Source: CAZZBK01 sp964652155
Lineage (GTDB): Bacteria; Planctomycetota; Planctomycetia; Pirellulales; PNKZ01
Assembly: GCA_964652155.1 (NCBI GenBank)
Contig: CAZZBK010000001.1
Coordinates: forward strand, 78,295 to 142,294
Length of the DNA: 64,000 nt
Reading direction: 5' to 3'
Shown here: in pieces, positions 53,910 to 62,014 of the stretch
Layout: each line of letters starts with the position of its first letter
Position numbering within the stretch: position 1 is the first letter of the stretch
Program-made: the position numbers and the translations under genes
The notes under the pieces: model-generated
What the model was told of the DNA's origin: nothing
The model's database searches: none
The model's input: the letters and a program-made list of their open reading frames with translations, nothing else

Positions 53910-56078
53910 TTAGCGGGCCAGGGCGACAGCGGACTTTTCCATCCGGCTCTCGGCCAGCGCGGTGTCGATGTTCATCTGCATCGTCACGCACCAGCGCCCT
54001 TGGCTGTCCCCTTGCACAAACCAGTGCGGGATGACAACCACCGATTGATGCACCAATTCAAAGCCACCCTCGGATTGGCTGACCGTTTCGATCGGATACG
54101 TCCAGAACTGCGTGGGGAGCGACGATTCGAGACCCACGTCGATGCCGAGCCATTCGTCGACCAGGTTCAACGAGCGGGTATCGACCAAATCGAGGTGCTT
54201 GCCGAGTTGGCCAAGCCGGTGATGCAGACCGTCATGGAAGTAACGATTCTCGGCACCGCTGGGGAGCCCTGCAAAATTGAACTCGACACCAAAGTGGAAC
54301 GAACGACCGGCCGGCAGGCCTTCGATGAGATAAGCGATCTCGACGACGTGGCTGCCGGTTTCGAGCGTGACCCCCTTGGTGATCTTGAGCGGCACGCCCC
54401 AGGCGTTCCCCTGGCGGAACATCTGCACCTGATGGCGATCGGGGTTGCGACGCACGCGGGCTTCAAACACGCCGCCGATAAAGTCACCGCGTTCCATTGC
54501 CGTGCCAGCCACGACCGCTTCGAGCGTGGTCTCTTGATCGTAGAAGTGGTCGAGCAGGCTCTTGCGTTGGTAGGTGTCGTATTGCACGCGACGATCGAGG
54601 CCGGGTTGTTTGAAGATCACGCGGTCGTGGATACTGGCGACAGCACTCTGCGATTGTTGCGCGCCGGCGAGCACCTTGCGATGGTAGGCCTCGGGGCGAC
54701 GTGACAACGTGGCCAGCAGGTTGTGGCAAATCGAGCGGACGTCGAGTTCGTACATCTGTCCGCCACGGTGGGGCGAGAGCAGCGCGGCCAAGCGGTCGTT
54801 GCTGAGGAACACTTCCTGACGCGCGTCGAGGTTGAAATCGGCGACAGTCGCTTCGATCCAACCCGTGCCGCGCATGGCCGCGCGATCGAGCAAGTTCTCG
54901 GCGGCGATCAGGTGGTTGTACACGGCATTGCGGAGGTGGGGGAGATAAATTCCGCCGAAGGCGCCGTGCCAGTAGCTGCAATTGCACTGACCGCGGTACA
55001 GTTCGCGCCGCGCCTGGGCGACCAGTTCGCGATCGTGCTGAGCCTCGACCGCCGCTTGCAGCCGATTGCTCACCATGAACATGCGGGTGTACATTTCGTC
55101 GCTCTCGGGGTACTTCACCTTGAAGTTCCGCCAGAAGCCGCCACGAATGAACCGATGGATCGTTGGCCAGCGCGGATCGTACTCCATGTCGTGCTTGATG
55201 CGGTCGTACTCGACGATCTGCTCAGCGGGCAAGGCCCACTCGGTCATCTCGCGATAGCTGGCGTCGGGCAAGAAAATTTTGCCCAGCGGCGGCACGTTGT
55301 CGACCGTCTCGCCGAGCGTCGTCACGTTGATCCACGACTGATTGGCCGCGAGCGCCTCGAAAAACCGTTGCAGCCAGCCATCTTCGTAGCAGTGCTTGTG
55401 CGTCTCGGGCCACGTGCCAAACTTCTCGCCATCGTCGCCAAACACGACGACCGACCCGGGGTGTTCCTGCGTGATGCCCCGCAGGTAATTGATCGTTTCT
55501 TGCGGGTCGGCGAACGGGATCAGATAGCGTAACCGTTCGCTGCCGGGAAACACGGCCACAATCTGGCCATCGTCTTCAGTGACGTGGTAGCCGTGCAGTT
55601 GGCTGTCGAGCAACCCGGAGTTCTTGAAGTGAAAGTCGTCGAGCAGCGTGTATTGAATGCCGGCCGTGGCGACCTCGCTCGTGAGCGATTGTTCCCAGAC
55701 GCGCTCGGGCATCCACATGCCGCGGACTTTGGTGTTGAACCGCTGCTCCAGAGCGTCGCTGTACATGCGAATTTGGCCGACACGATCGCGCCGCGGCAGC
55801 ATGGGCAGAATCGCCTCGTAGTACGCGCCGCCGATGATCTCGATGCGGCCGCTATCAACCAGTTGGGCGACCCGCTCGATGTATTCCGGATGCCGTTCGA
55901 CGAGCCAATCCAGCAAGCAGCCGCTGGTGTGCAGGCCGATCTTGAGCGTCGGAAAACGCTCGAACACCTCGAGAAACGGCCGATAGCTGTCTTGGTACGC
56001 TTGCTCGATGACACCATCGAAGTTACCGACCGGCTGATGGTTGTGGAAAACGAGGCAAAGTCTAAGCGGCTGAAACAT
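53910..56078 (-). CDS. GH57 alpha-amylase/4-alpha-glucanotransferase
   Basis: 722 residues. The GH57 catalytic barrel starts with LCLVFHNHQPVGNF. The nucleophile is E125 in GMWMPERVWEQ and the acid D216 in FGDDGEKFGTWPE, close to positions 123 and 214 of the Thermococcus litoralis enzyme. DUF1925-like and DUF1926-like domains follow: YWHGAFGGIYLPHLRNAVY near residue 370, and a beta-sandwich from about 480 to the end. The likely role is intracellular glycogen or maltodextrin metabolism. It ends toward the ubiD gene with a hairpin between the two stops. Confidence 0.93.
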   Translation of the reverse strand: MFQPLRLCLVFHNHQPVGNFDGVIEQAYQDSYRPFLEVFERFPTLKIGLHTSGCLLDWLVERHPEYIERVAQLVDSGRIEIIGGAYYEAILPMLPRRDRVGQIRMYSDALEQRFNTKVRGMWMPERVWEQSLTSEVATAGIQYTLLDDFHFKNSGLLDSQLHGYHVTEDDGQIVAVFPGSERLRYLIPFADPQETINYLRGITQEHPGSVVVFGDDGEKFGTWPETHKHCYEDGWLQRFFEALAANQSWINVTTLGETVDNVPPLGKIFLPDASYREMTEWALPAEQIVEYDRIKHDMEYDPRWPTIHRFIRGGFWRNFKVKYPESDEMYTRMFMVSNRLQAAVEAQHDRELVAQARRELYRGQCNCSYWHGAFGGIYLPHLRNAVYNHLIAAENLLDRAAMRGTGWIEATVADFNLDARQEVFLSNDRLAALLSPHRGGQMYELDVRSICHNLLATLSRRPEAYHRKVLAGAQQSQSAVASIHDRVIFKQPGLDRRVQYDTYQRKSLLDHFYDQETTLEAVVAGTAMERGDFIGGVFEARVRRNPDRHQVQMFRQGNAWGVPLKITKGVTLETGSHVVEIAYLIEGLPAGRSFHFGVEFNFAGLPSGAENRYFHDGLHHRLGQLGKHLDLVDTRSLNLVDEWLGIDVGLESSLPTQFWTYPIETVSQSEGGFELVHQSVVVIPHWFVQGDSQGRWCVTMQMNIDTALAESRMEKSAVALAR

Positions 56079-56320
56079 GGCGGTAGGGGGTCCCTGTGGA
56101 TCGGGCTCGTGGCGATCTTCCGGTTAGGTCGACCATTTGCAGGTGACTTGCTTAGCCAATGGCTTGGAGTACGGCAAGGTCGAGAGAGATTCCCGGCTCA
56201 AAGACCGTGGCCCAAGGCCGTTGACTGCGCGAGGCAGTATAAGAGGCCCGATTCGGTTTCTAAAACATCAATTCCCGCTACCGCAACGCTCCGCCGAAGG
56301 GGCAGCTAGCACTCACCATA

Positions 56321-56866
56321 TCAACGAGGGGGCTGTTTGAGCAAGTCGAACTCAGTCGCATGCGCCGCGGTGATGAGCCAGCGGTCGTCGAGTTTACGCC
56401 AATCGAGCCGGTAAGAGATAAAAGTCTCGCCCGCTGTGCCAGCAGCACCACGTAATTGTCCAGAAACACGCGCGGTCACATAGATCGTGGCCGTAGGCTG
56501 CGGCGTGAGCCGACTGACTTGCACCTTGGTATCAACCTGCTTGATGCGATCGATCCTCAAGCCGGTGAGGGTGGCTTGAGTGGTCCGGCGCAAGGCGGCT
56601 TGGGCAGGATCGATGAACGTGAGCAAGCGGTCAATCTGTTCCGCCTCGCAAGCCGCCACGGCCTCATCCAGCGCCGCTAGCACCGCTTCGCGATCGGTGA
56701 CGATCCAGCGCTCGATGAACACGGCGGCAACCATCAAGACCGCGACCACGAGCATCGGCCCCGCCATGATGAGCCGACCGGTCTTGAACAGCGCGATGCC
56801 CAGGAGCAGTTCGACCATGAGACCGAGCGCGACGAATGGCGTGGGGTCTTCGGTCAGCCAAGTCAT
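56321..56866 (-). CDS. Small membrane protein of unknown function
   Basis: 181 residues from the ATG at 56866; upstream in-frame residues are inside the neighbouring gene. Two hydrophobic segments lie near the N-terminus (FVALGLMVELLLGIAL and MAGPMLVVAVLMVAAVFI). A soluble alpha/beta region follows (RDTREAVL-like helix, ending with SYRLDWRKLDDRWLI), which resembles an NTF2-like (SnoaL/DUF4440) fold in its last 100 residues. The start overlaps the preceding gene by 4 bases (ATGA), so the two form a unit. Function unknown. Confidence 0.75.
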   Translation of the reverse strand: MTWLTEDPTPFVALGLMVELLLGIALFKTGRLIMAGPMLVVAVLMVAAVFIERWIVTDREAVLAALDEAVAACEAEQIDRLLTFIDPAQAALRRTTQATLTGLRIDRIKQVDTKVQVSRLTPQPTATIYVTARVSGQLRGAAGTAGETFISYRLDWRKLDDRWLITAAHATEFDLLKQPPR

Positions 56867-57183
56867 GGTATCGGCTCGGTCGACGTTCGCTGCGCGGTCC
56901 GGACCGCCCGCCAAGCAATCGCGGCGACGGTCGTGACGGCGACAAAGAACACGATCACCCGCGGAACGTGCTCGGTCGGCTCAGTGGCCGCGACAAGCAC
57001 ATCGGTCTCGGGCAACTCACCGCCTGATCGCTCGACCTGGACCCGCGTGCGGGTGTCGTGCATGCGTTCGAGCCGCGCCTGGCGCTGGGCATTCTTGGGG
57101 CCAATCGCCCAGAGACCTAGTAGTCCGGTGACGGCGAACAAACCGAGCCAGAACCACGGTGAGTCGGTCAGCGGGCGGGACAT
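56863..57183 (-). CDS. Small two-helix membrane protein
   Basis: 106 residues from the ATG at 57183. Two hydrophobic helices are at about 10-26 (FWLGLFAVTGLLGLWAIG) and about 75-93 (VIVFFVAVTTVAAIAWRA). The middle is basic and polar. Upstream on this strand lies the dispersed TGATGAATG repeat, so an in-frame extension of the reading frame is discounted. Translationally coupled to the downstream gene. No family recognised. Confidence 0.65.
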   Translation of the reverse strand: MSRPLTDSPWFWLGLFAVTGLLGLWAIGPKNAQRQARLERMHDTRTRVQVERSGGELPETDVLVAATEPTEHVPRVIVFFVAVTTVAAIAWRAVRTAQRTSTEPIP

Positions 57184-57188
57184 GGGGA

Positions 57189-57206
57189 AATGATGAGTGA
57201 TGAATG
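57189..57206. repeat. Second copy of TGATGAATG repeat
   Basis: AATGATGAGTGATGAATG is an exact 18-base match to 20556-20573. It lies directly upstream of the small two-helix membrane protein gene (ATG at 57183, - strand). No matching inverted arm is present here. Confidence 0.6.
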
Positions 57207-57355
57207 CGGAATGATGAACTGACACGAACACGCTGTTCGCCGCGGGGCGCGTAGGGCTCGCTCACCCTTCGGCGACAAGTACGCGATCCGCTGCGCGGCA
57301 GCGGCTCACGAAAAGGCATTTACTCACCCCTCATCCCAAGCTCCTCACCCCGCGC

Positions 57356-58666
57356 TTACTTCTTGCGCTTCGCAAAGAGCGATCCGGCGTATTGGGCGGT
57401 CGCGCCGAGCGTCTCTTCGATCCGCAATAGCTGATTATACTTGGCGGTCCGATCGGTGCGCGAGAGCGAGCCCGTCTTGATCTGGCCGGTGCTCAGGGCC
57501 ACGGCCAAGTCGGCAATCGTGGCGTCTTCGGTCTCGCCGCTGCGATGGCTGCTGATGCTCGTGTAGCCGTTGCGATGCGCGAGTTCGATCGCCTCGATCG
57601 TCTCGGTCAACGTGCCAATCTGATTCACCTTGATGAGAATGCTGTTGGCCACGCCGCGGTTGATGCCGTCTTGCAGGCGCTTCACATTGGTGACGAACAA
57701 GTCGTCGCCGACGAGCTGCGTTGTCGCGCCAAGCTTCTTGGTCAGTTGCAGCCAGCCGTCCCAATCGTCCTCGGAGCAGCCATCTTCGATCGAGACGATC
57801 GGGAACTTAGCGGTCCAGGAGGCGAGCATGTCGACCATGCCGGCTGGGTCGAGCTTGGTGAGTTCCTTCCGCTTGTGTCCCAGCGTGTAGGTGTTGGCCT
57901 TGGCATCGAACAACTCCGTGGCGGCCACATCGAGCGCGAAGAACACTTGCTCGCCCAGCTTGTAGCCCGCCTTCTCGACGGCGGTGCTGATGACCTCGAG
58001 TGCTTCAACGTCGCTCTTCAAGTCAGGGGCAAAACCACCCTCGTCGCCGACGGCCGTCTTGAAGCCCTTGTCTTGCAGCACCTTTTTGAGCGAGTGGAAA
58101 ATTTCGACGCCGCAACGGAGCGCTTCGCTGAACGTGTCGAAGCCCAACGGCATGACCATGAACTCTTGCACGTCGACGCCGTTGTCGGCATGGGCACCGC
58201 CGTTGATGATGTTCATCATCGGGGCGGGGAGCAGCTTGGCGTTGACGCCGCCGAGGTAACGGAACAGCGGCAGCGAGCAGCACTCGGCCGCCGCCTTGGC
58301 CACGGCAAGCGACACGCCCAGGATCGCATTCGCGCCCAGTTCTTTCTTGTTGGCGGTGCCGTCGAGTTCGATCATCCGCTGATCGATGCTGCGCTGATCG
58401 AGCGCGTCGAGGCCGACGAGTTCGTCGGCAATTTTGTCGTTGATGTTGGAGACCGCTTGGGTGACTCCCTTGCCGACGAAGCGGCTCTTGTCGCCGTCGC
58501 GTAGTTCCCAGGCCTCGTGGGCCCCGGTGCTGGCGCCGCTGGGGACCGCCGCGCGACCGAACGAGCCATCGGCCAGCCGCACGTCGACCTCCACCGTGGG
58601 ATTGCCTCGGCTATCGAGAATTTGACGTCCGTGGATATCAACGATCGTGGAGTTCATCATGTCCAT
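57356..58666 (-). CDS. eno: Enolase
   Basis: 436 residues. It interconverts 2-phosphoglycerate and phosphoenolpyruvate. Landmarks are GRQILDSRGNPTVEV and SGASTGAHEA near the N-terminus, the NIINGGAHADN loop, GDEGGFAPD, the Mg ligands in FFALDVAATE, SIEDGCSEDDW and GDDLFVTN, the catalytic Lys in ILIKVNQIGTLTET, and the SHRSGETED loop. The length is standard. The start could be any of the first three closely spaced Met codons. Confidence 0.98.
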   Translation of the reverse strand: MDMMNSTIVDIHGRQILDSRGNPTVEVDVRLADGSFGRAAVPSGASTGAHEAWELRDGDKSRFVGKGVTQAVSNINDKIADELVGLDALDQRSIDQRMIELDGTANKKELGANAILGVSLAVAKAAAECCSLPLFRYLGGVNAKLLPAPMMNIINGGAHADNGVDVQEFMVMPLGFDTFSEALRCGVEIFHSLKKVLQDKGFKTAVGDEGGFAPDLKSDVEALEVISTAVEKAGYKLGEQVFFALDVAATELFDAKANTYTLGHKRKELTKLDPAGMVDMLASWTAKFPIVSIEDGCSEDDWDGWLQLTKKLGATTQLVGDDLFVTNVKRLQDGINRGVANSILIKVNQIGTLTETIEAIELAHRNGYTSISSHRSGETEDATIADLAVALSTGQIKTGSLSRTDRTAKYNQLLRIEETLGATAQYAGSLFAKRKK

Positions 58667-58847
58667 GGCGGTGTGTTAACTATTGAAATGAAGGTGACTT
58701 ACGGCAGTAATTGAACGCCCGCTCGGCCCTGATCGGCCCGTTCTCAACAGATGCCCATTGTGCATATTATGCGGCGCGTTGGCTATCCCCTCGGGACAAC
58801 TTCTTGGTCGGTGGCAAAGGCCCGCAGATGTCAGGCGACGCCCCTGT

Positions 58848-59747
58848 TCAAACGGGCCCGATCGCAGCGCGTCGACGTGAGACGCGCCAAGCATCGAACG
58901 AGTAGATGGCCACGGCCGACCAGATGAGCGAAAAACTCACGAACTTCTGCGCGTCGAGCGGTTCATCCAACACGATGATCGCCACGAGAAACTGCATGCT
59001 GGGGGCCAGGTATTGTAAGAAGCCAAGTGTCGTCATCGGCAGTCGTCGGGCCGCCCCCGCAAACAGCAGCAGCGGCACGATCGTCACGGGCCCTCCTAGT
59101 GCCAAGGTGGCGAGCATCTCTGGGGCATACTCGGCTTCGACCGGTGAGAGCAGCAGATAGATGACGGCCAACGGCAACAGCAGTGTGGTCTCGACGCTCA
59201 AGCCGATGAGCGCATCCACGTGTAACAATTTGCGTGCCAAGCCATAGAGCGAGAACGAGACGGCCAGCCCCAGGGCAATCGACGGAAAGATGCCGCCGAG
59301 GGCCGTCTGATACACGACCCCGGCCGTGGCGAGCGCGATCGCCCATCCTTGCGCGCGTCGCAATCGTTCGCCGAGCACAAAAATTCCCAGCAGCACGTTG
59401 GCCAGCGGCGTGATGAAATAGCCCAACGAGGCTTGCAGCACCTGTCGGGTCGAGACGGCGTAGATATAGATGAACCAGTTGGCTGCGATGAGCAGCGTGC
59501 TGAGGGCCAGCCCGGCGATGAGTTGCCGTGAGCGCCACACACGCAGCCAATCTCCGAGCCGCCGCAAGCTGACGATCACGATCAACAAGGCCGCGCACGA
59601 CCACACGATCCGATGCGCGAGCACGTCGATCGGGAGCACGTCGCGGACCAGGCGAAAGTACAGCGGGATCATGCCCCACCACGCATACGCTCCTAGTCCG
59701 AACCACAGTCCGGTGCGTCGCGTGGGGTCCAACGGCTCGTGGTTCAT
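58848..59747 (-). CDS. rarD: RarD-type EamA family transporter
   Basis: 299 residues from the ATG at 59747; an ATG at 59762 would add 5 residues and overlap the neighbour's stop. Ten hydrophobic segments are expected and about that many are seen. The RarD pattern is GLGAYAWWGMIPLYFRL, LAHRIVWS, NWFIYIYAVSTRQVLQASLG split over about 85-105, LGYFITPLANVLLG, VSFSLYGLARK and GFLQYLAPSMQFLVA. RarD proteins are drug/metabolite exporters with poorly defined substrates. Transcribed in the same direction as the phosphatase gene upstream. Confidence 0.93.
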   Translation of the reverse strand: MNHEPLDPTRRTGLWFGLGAYAWWGMIPLYFRLVRDVLPIDVLAHRIVWSCAALLIVIVSLRRLGDWLRVWRSRQLIAGLALSTLLIAANWFIYIYAVSTRQVLQASLGYFITPLANVLLGIFVLGERLRRAQGWAIALATAGVVYQTALGGIFPSIALGLAVSFSLYGLARKLLHVDALIGLSVETTLLLPLAVIYLLLSPVEAEYAPEMLATLALGGPVTIVPLLLFAGAARRLPMTTLGFLQYLAPSMQFLVAIIVLDEPLDAQKFVSFSLIWSAVAIYSFDAWRVSRRRAAIGPV

Positions 59748-59766
59748 CCGTGTGCCGCCCATCTCG

Positions 59767-61107
59767 CTAGCGTTGCAAAAGCTGCGGCAACTCGGGTGGC
59801 TTGCCATCTCCGACGAGCACCGGCTGGACCGGTCGCGGCATGATGAGCTGACTTAACTGCGTGACCTCGTGGTGCTCTGTGAACCAGCGGCGACACGCTT
59901 CGCGGCTCTGATCGCGTCGCGCGAAGGTCGAAAAGGCCCCCAACGACGCCTGATCGGTAATCACGGCGATTCGCGCCACGGCCGTGTCACAGTAGCGATA
60001 TTGGGCCGCGTCAGGCTCGGGGCGGCGCCGTTCGTCATCGAGCAGCGGCAGTAAAAATGGCAATCGATTCAGCGTGTAACGGTTCGTCACTCCCGCCACG
60101 ACGGCCGCGTACCACGGACTGACACGCGCCGTGCGCGACGCCTGCTCCAGCCGCTGGATTAACGCCGACTGTTGTTCGATCGTGCCAAAATCGGCGATCA
60201 GCGCCGCCGCTACCGACAGTTCATGGGCCGCAGGTTCATTCTGGTCGAGCAACTCGGTCGCCTGCCGCGTCGCCTCCGATGCGAATGGATCGCTCGGCTG
60301 GTCGATCAATCGGGCCACCAATGCCAACGCAAACGGCTTGTGCTCGCGTAGGTATTGCTCGACAACGGGGGTGACACTCGCGTCCGACATTCGCTGCCGG
60401 AGCGCGCGCACCAGCGTGGGATAATCGTCGGCCGAGGCAACGACCTGGGGAACGAATGCTCGTCGCAACGCTTCCCATTCGTGCGCGGTGGGCACGGGCC
60501 GGGGCAGATAGGTTCGCAGGTTGTGCTCTTGGATTCCCGCCGGGGGACCAAACTCGAACGAGAACATTTCGCGCAGCGTCGGCTCCACGCCCCAACGGTC
60601 ATACTCCAGGCGGAAGAGCGCTGAGACCGTCCCCGTGCGGTGTCGCCCCCCCATGCAATGCACGGCGACGGGAAAATGCTCTGGGTTGTCAAACAACGCG
60701 AAGAACGCCTCGAACTGCCAGGGACTAAACCACGGCCAGCACGCTTCGTTCCCCATCCACCATTGCTGGTGATCGATGCCCAAGCGGCGCACGTAACTCG
60801 ACTCCATCGCGCCGTCAGCCTCGCCCAGATCGAGCCATCCCTGGTGCAACTGACAATCGTAGAGTTGCAAGCTGAGGACGGTTTTCACGCCGTGATGATT
60901 GACGAGATGATCGAAGCCAAATTCGGTCGGCTGGCCGGCGCGGTACAGCACCCCTGCGCGAACGACCTGAAAACGCTTGGCCTGATAGCGCCAGAAGCAG
61001 TACCACAGCCCGCCCGAGCCGACGAGCAGCACGGTTAACACAACGCCCCAGGATCGCCGTGAAAGCGACCACGGAATCGCTTTCGGCACGAGGCTCAGCA
61101 GGATCAT
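59767..61107 (-). CDS. Membrane-anchored CX5R tyrosine/dual-specificity phosphatase
   Basis: 446 residues from the ATG at 61107. An N-terminal membrane helix is at about 20-37 (WGVVLTVLLVGSGGLWYCFW). The phosphatase domain (about 40-215) has VVRAGVLYRAGQP and the signature HCMGGRHRTG with Cys151 and Arg157. This is the DSP/PTP pattern seen in bacterial tyrosine phosphatases. Residues about 220-446 are all-helical with HEAT-like paired helices (ALALVARLIDQPSDPF, AAALIADFGTIEQQS) and no recognised motif. The helical half may bind protein substrates. Separated from rarD by 19 bases. Confidence 0.87.
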   Translation of the reverse strand: MILLSLVPKAIPWSLSRRSWGVVLTVLLVGSGGLWYCFWRYQAKRFQVVRAGVLYRAGQPTEFGFDHLVNHHGVKTVLSLQLYDCQLHQGWLDLGEADGAMESSYVRRLGIDHQQWWMGNEACWPWFSPWQFEAFFALFDNPEHFPVAVHCMGGRHRTGTVSALFRLEYDRWGVEPTLREMFSFEFGPPAGIQEHNLRTYLPRPVPTAHEWEALRRAFVPQVVASADDYPTLVRALRQRMSDASVTPVVEQYLREHKPFALALVARLIDQPSDPFASEATRQATELLDQNEPAAHELSVAAALIADFGTIEQQSALIQRLEQASRTARVSPWYAAVVAGVTNRYTLNRLPFLLPLLDDERRRPEPDAAQYRYCDTAVARIAVITDQASLGAFSTFARRDQSREACRRWFTEHHEVTQLSQLIMPRPVQPVLVGDGKPPELPQLLQR

Positions 61108-61283
61108 GGCATCCGTTCCCTTAACTTGGGCGCGCCATGCGTGGCACGCTCTGCAGGCCACGTTAATCGACAGAAGGTGGAACCGTCAATTGCGGTTTTC
61201 GGTCGCGCGCGTTGCGGTAACTCAATAAGCGACAAGTGGTTGAGTGGATTTTGTCGCATCGCGGCCTGTCGCAGCGGTTGCGG

Positions 61284-61311
61284 TTGCGTGCTGGGCGAGT
61301 CGCGGTATATT
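61284..61311 (+). promoter_or_regulatory. rpmB: Candidate promoter of rpmB-gatC-gatA
   Basis: TTGCGT at 61284-61289, a 16-base spacer and TATATT at 61306-61311 (5 of 6 to TATAAT). It lies about 50 bases before the rpmB start, in the divergent region with the phosphatase gene. Confidence 0.45.
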
Positions 61312-61349
61312 AGTGGTTTGCTCGAAAGTAAGTGTTTTCAAGTATTTGC

Positions 61350-61354
61350 GGAGG
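61350..61354 (+). promoter_or_regulatory. rpmB: Ribosome binding site of rpmB
   Basis: GGAGG, 6 bases before the ATG at 61361 and directly adjoining the in-frame ATG at 61355. It decides for the later start. It is one of the strongest Shine-Dalgarno matches in the window, fitting a highly expressed ribosomal gene. Confidence 0.75.
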
Positions 61355-61360
61355 ATGGCC

Positions 61361-61651
61361 ATGGCGGCCGGATGTGAAGTTTGTGGCAAGACCGCTGGCA
61401 AGGGAAACTCGGTCACCACGCGCGGCAAGGCTAAGTACCTCGGCGGTGTCGGTACCAAGGTCACCGGCATTACGCGCCGGCTCTTCAAGCCGAATCTCCA
61501 GAGCATCAAGGTCACCCAAAACGGGACCAACAAGACCATTCGCGCTTGCACCCAGTGCATCCGCAGCGGTCGTGTGACCAAGGCGGTTAAAGCCGCCCCG
61601 TTTCGCGTGCCGACGGAAGCCAGCAACGCCAAGAAGAAGGCCAAGGCCTAG
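61361..61651 (+). CDS. rpmB: 50S ribosomal protein L28
   Basis: 96 residues from the ATG at 61361, chosen over the ATG at 61355 because GGAGG at 61350-61354 lies 6 bases upstream of 61361 but directly abuts 61355. The Zn-type L28 signature is present: CEVCGK near residue 5 and CTQC near residue 68. LFKPNLQSIKV and GRVTKA are the family core. A basic tail (SNAKKKAKA) ends the protein. A TTGCGT-16-TATATT promoter candidate lies about 50 bases upstream. The gatC start follows the stop by 27 bases. Confidence 0.97.
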   Translation: MAAGCEVCGKTAGKGNSVTTRGKAKYLGGVGTKVTGITRRLFKPNLQSIKVTQNGTNKTIRACTQCIRSGRVTKAVKAAPFRVPTEASNAKKKAKA

Positions 61652-61678
61652 TCCTGTGACGTTGAGGTCGCCGGTGCG

Positions 61679-61969
61679 ATGAGCTTGACGCGAAACGATG
61701 TCGACAAGGTCTCGTTGTTGGCGCGGCTGCTGCTCACGCCCGACGAACTTGAGCAAATGACCGGCCAGCTCACGCAGATCGTGGGCTATGTCGAGCAGCT
61801 CAACGAGTTGGACACAACGCACGTGCAGCCGCTTTCGCATCCGGCCGATTGCGCCAATGTGTTTCGCGACGACACGCCCCGCGGCAGCATGCGCCGCGAC
61901 GAGATTCTGGCCAACGCCCCGCACACCGACGGCGAGTTCTATCTGGTGCCGGCCGTGCTCGGCGAGTAA
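61679..61969 (+). CDS. gatC: Asp/Glu-tRNA(Asn/Gln) amidotransferase subunit C
   Basis: 96 residues. The family pattern is VDKVSLLARLLLTPDELEQM near the start, LTQIVGYVEQLNELDT, HVQPLSHP and RDDTPRGSM, then PHTDGEFYLVPAVL at the end. GatC stabilises GatA in the GatCAB complex that converts Glu-tRNA-Gln or Asp-tRNA-Asn. GatA follows after 45 bases; GatB is not in the window. Confidence 0.96.
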   Translation: MSLTRNDVDKVSLLARLLLTPDELEQMTGQLTQIVGYVEQLNELDTTHVQPLSHPADCANVFRDDTPRGSMRRDEILANAPHTDGEFYLVPAVLGE

Positions 61970-62014
61970 GTCTTGTCCGAAGGAGGGGGCGCGTCACGCG
62001 GCCTTGTCTGCTTC

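Noticed and set aside
56220..56245. TTGACT and TATAAG hexamers in the gap before the GH57 gene
   Set aside because: The spacer is only 11 bases and the orientation is away from the GH57 gene, so it is not a plausible sigma-70 promoter.
61980..61986. AAGGAGG Shine-Dalgarno match before gatA
   Set aside because: No ATG, GTG or TTG lies 5-10 bases downstream in the gatA frame. It was therefore not used to choose the gatA start.
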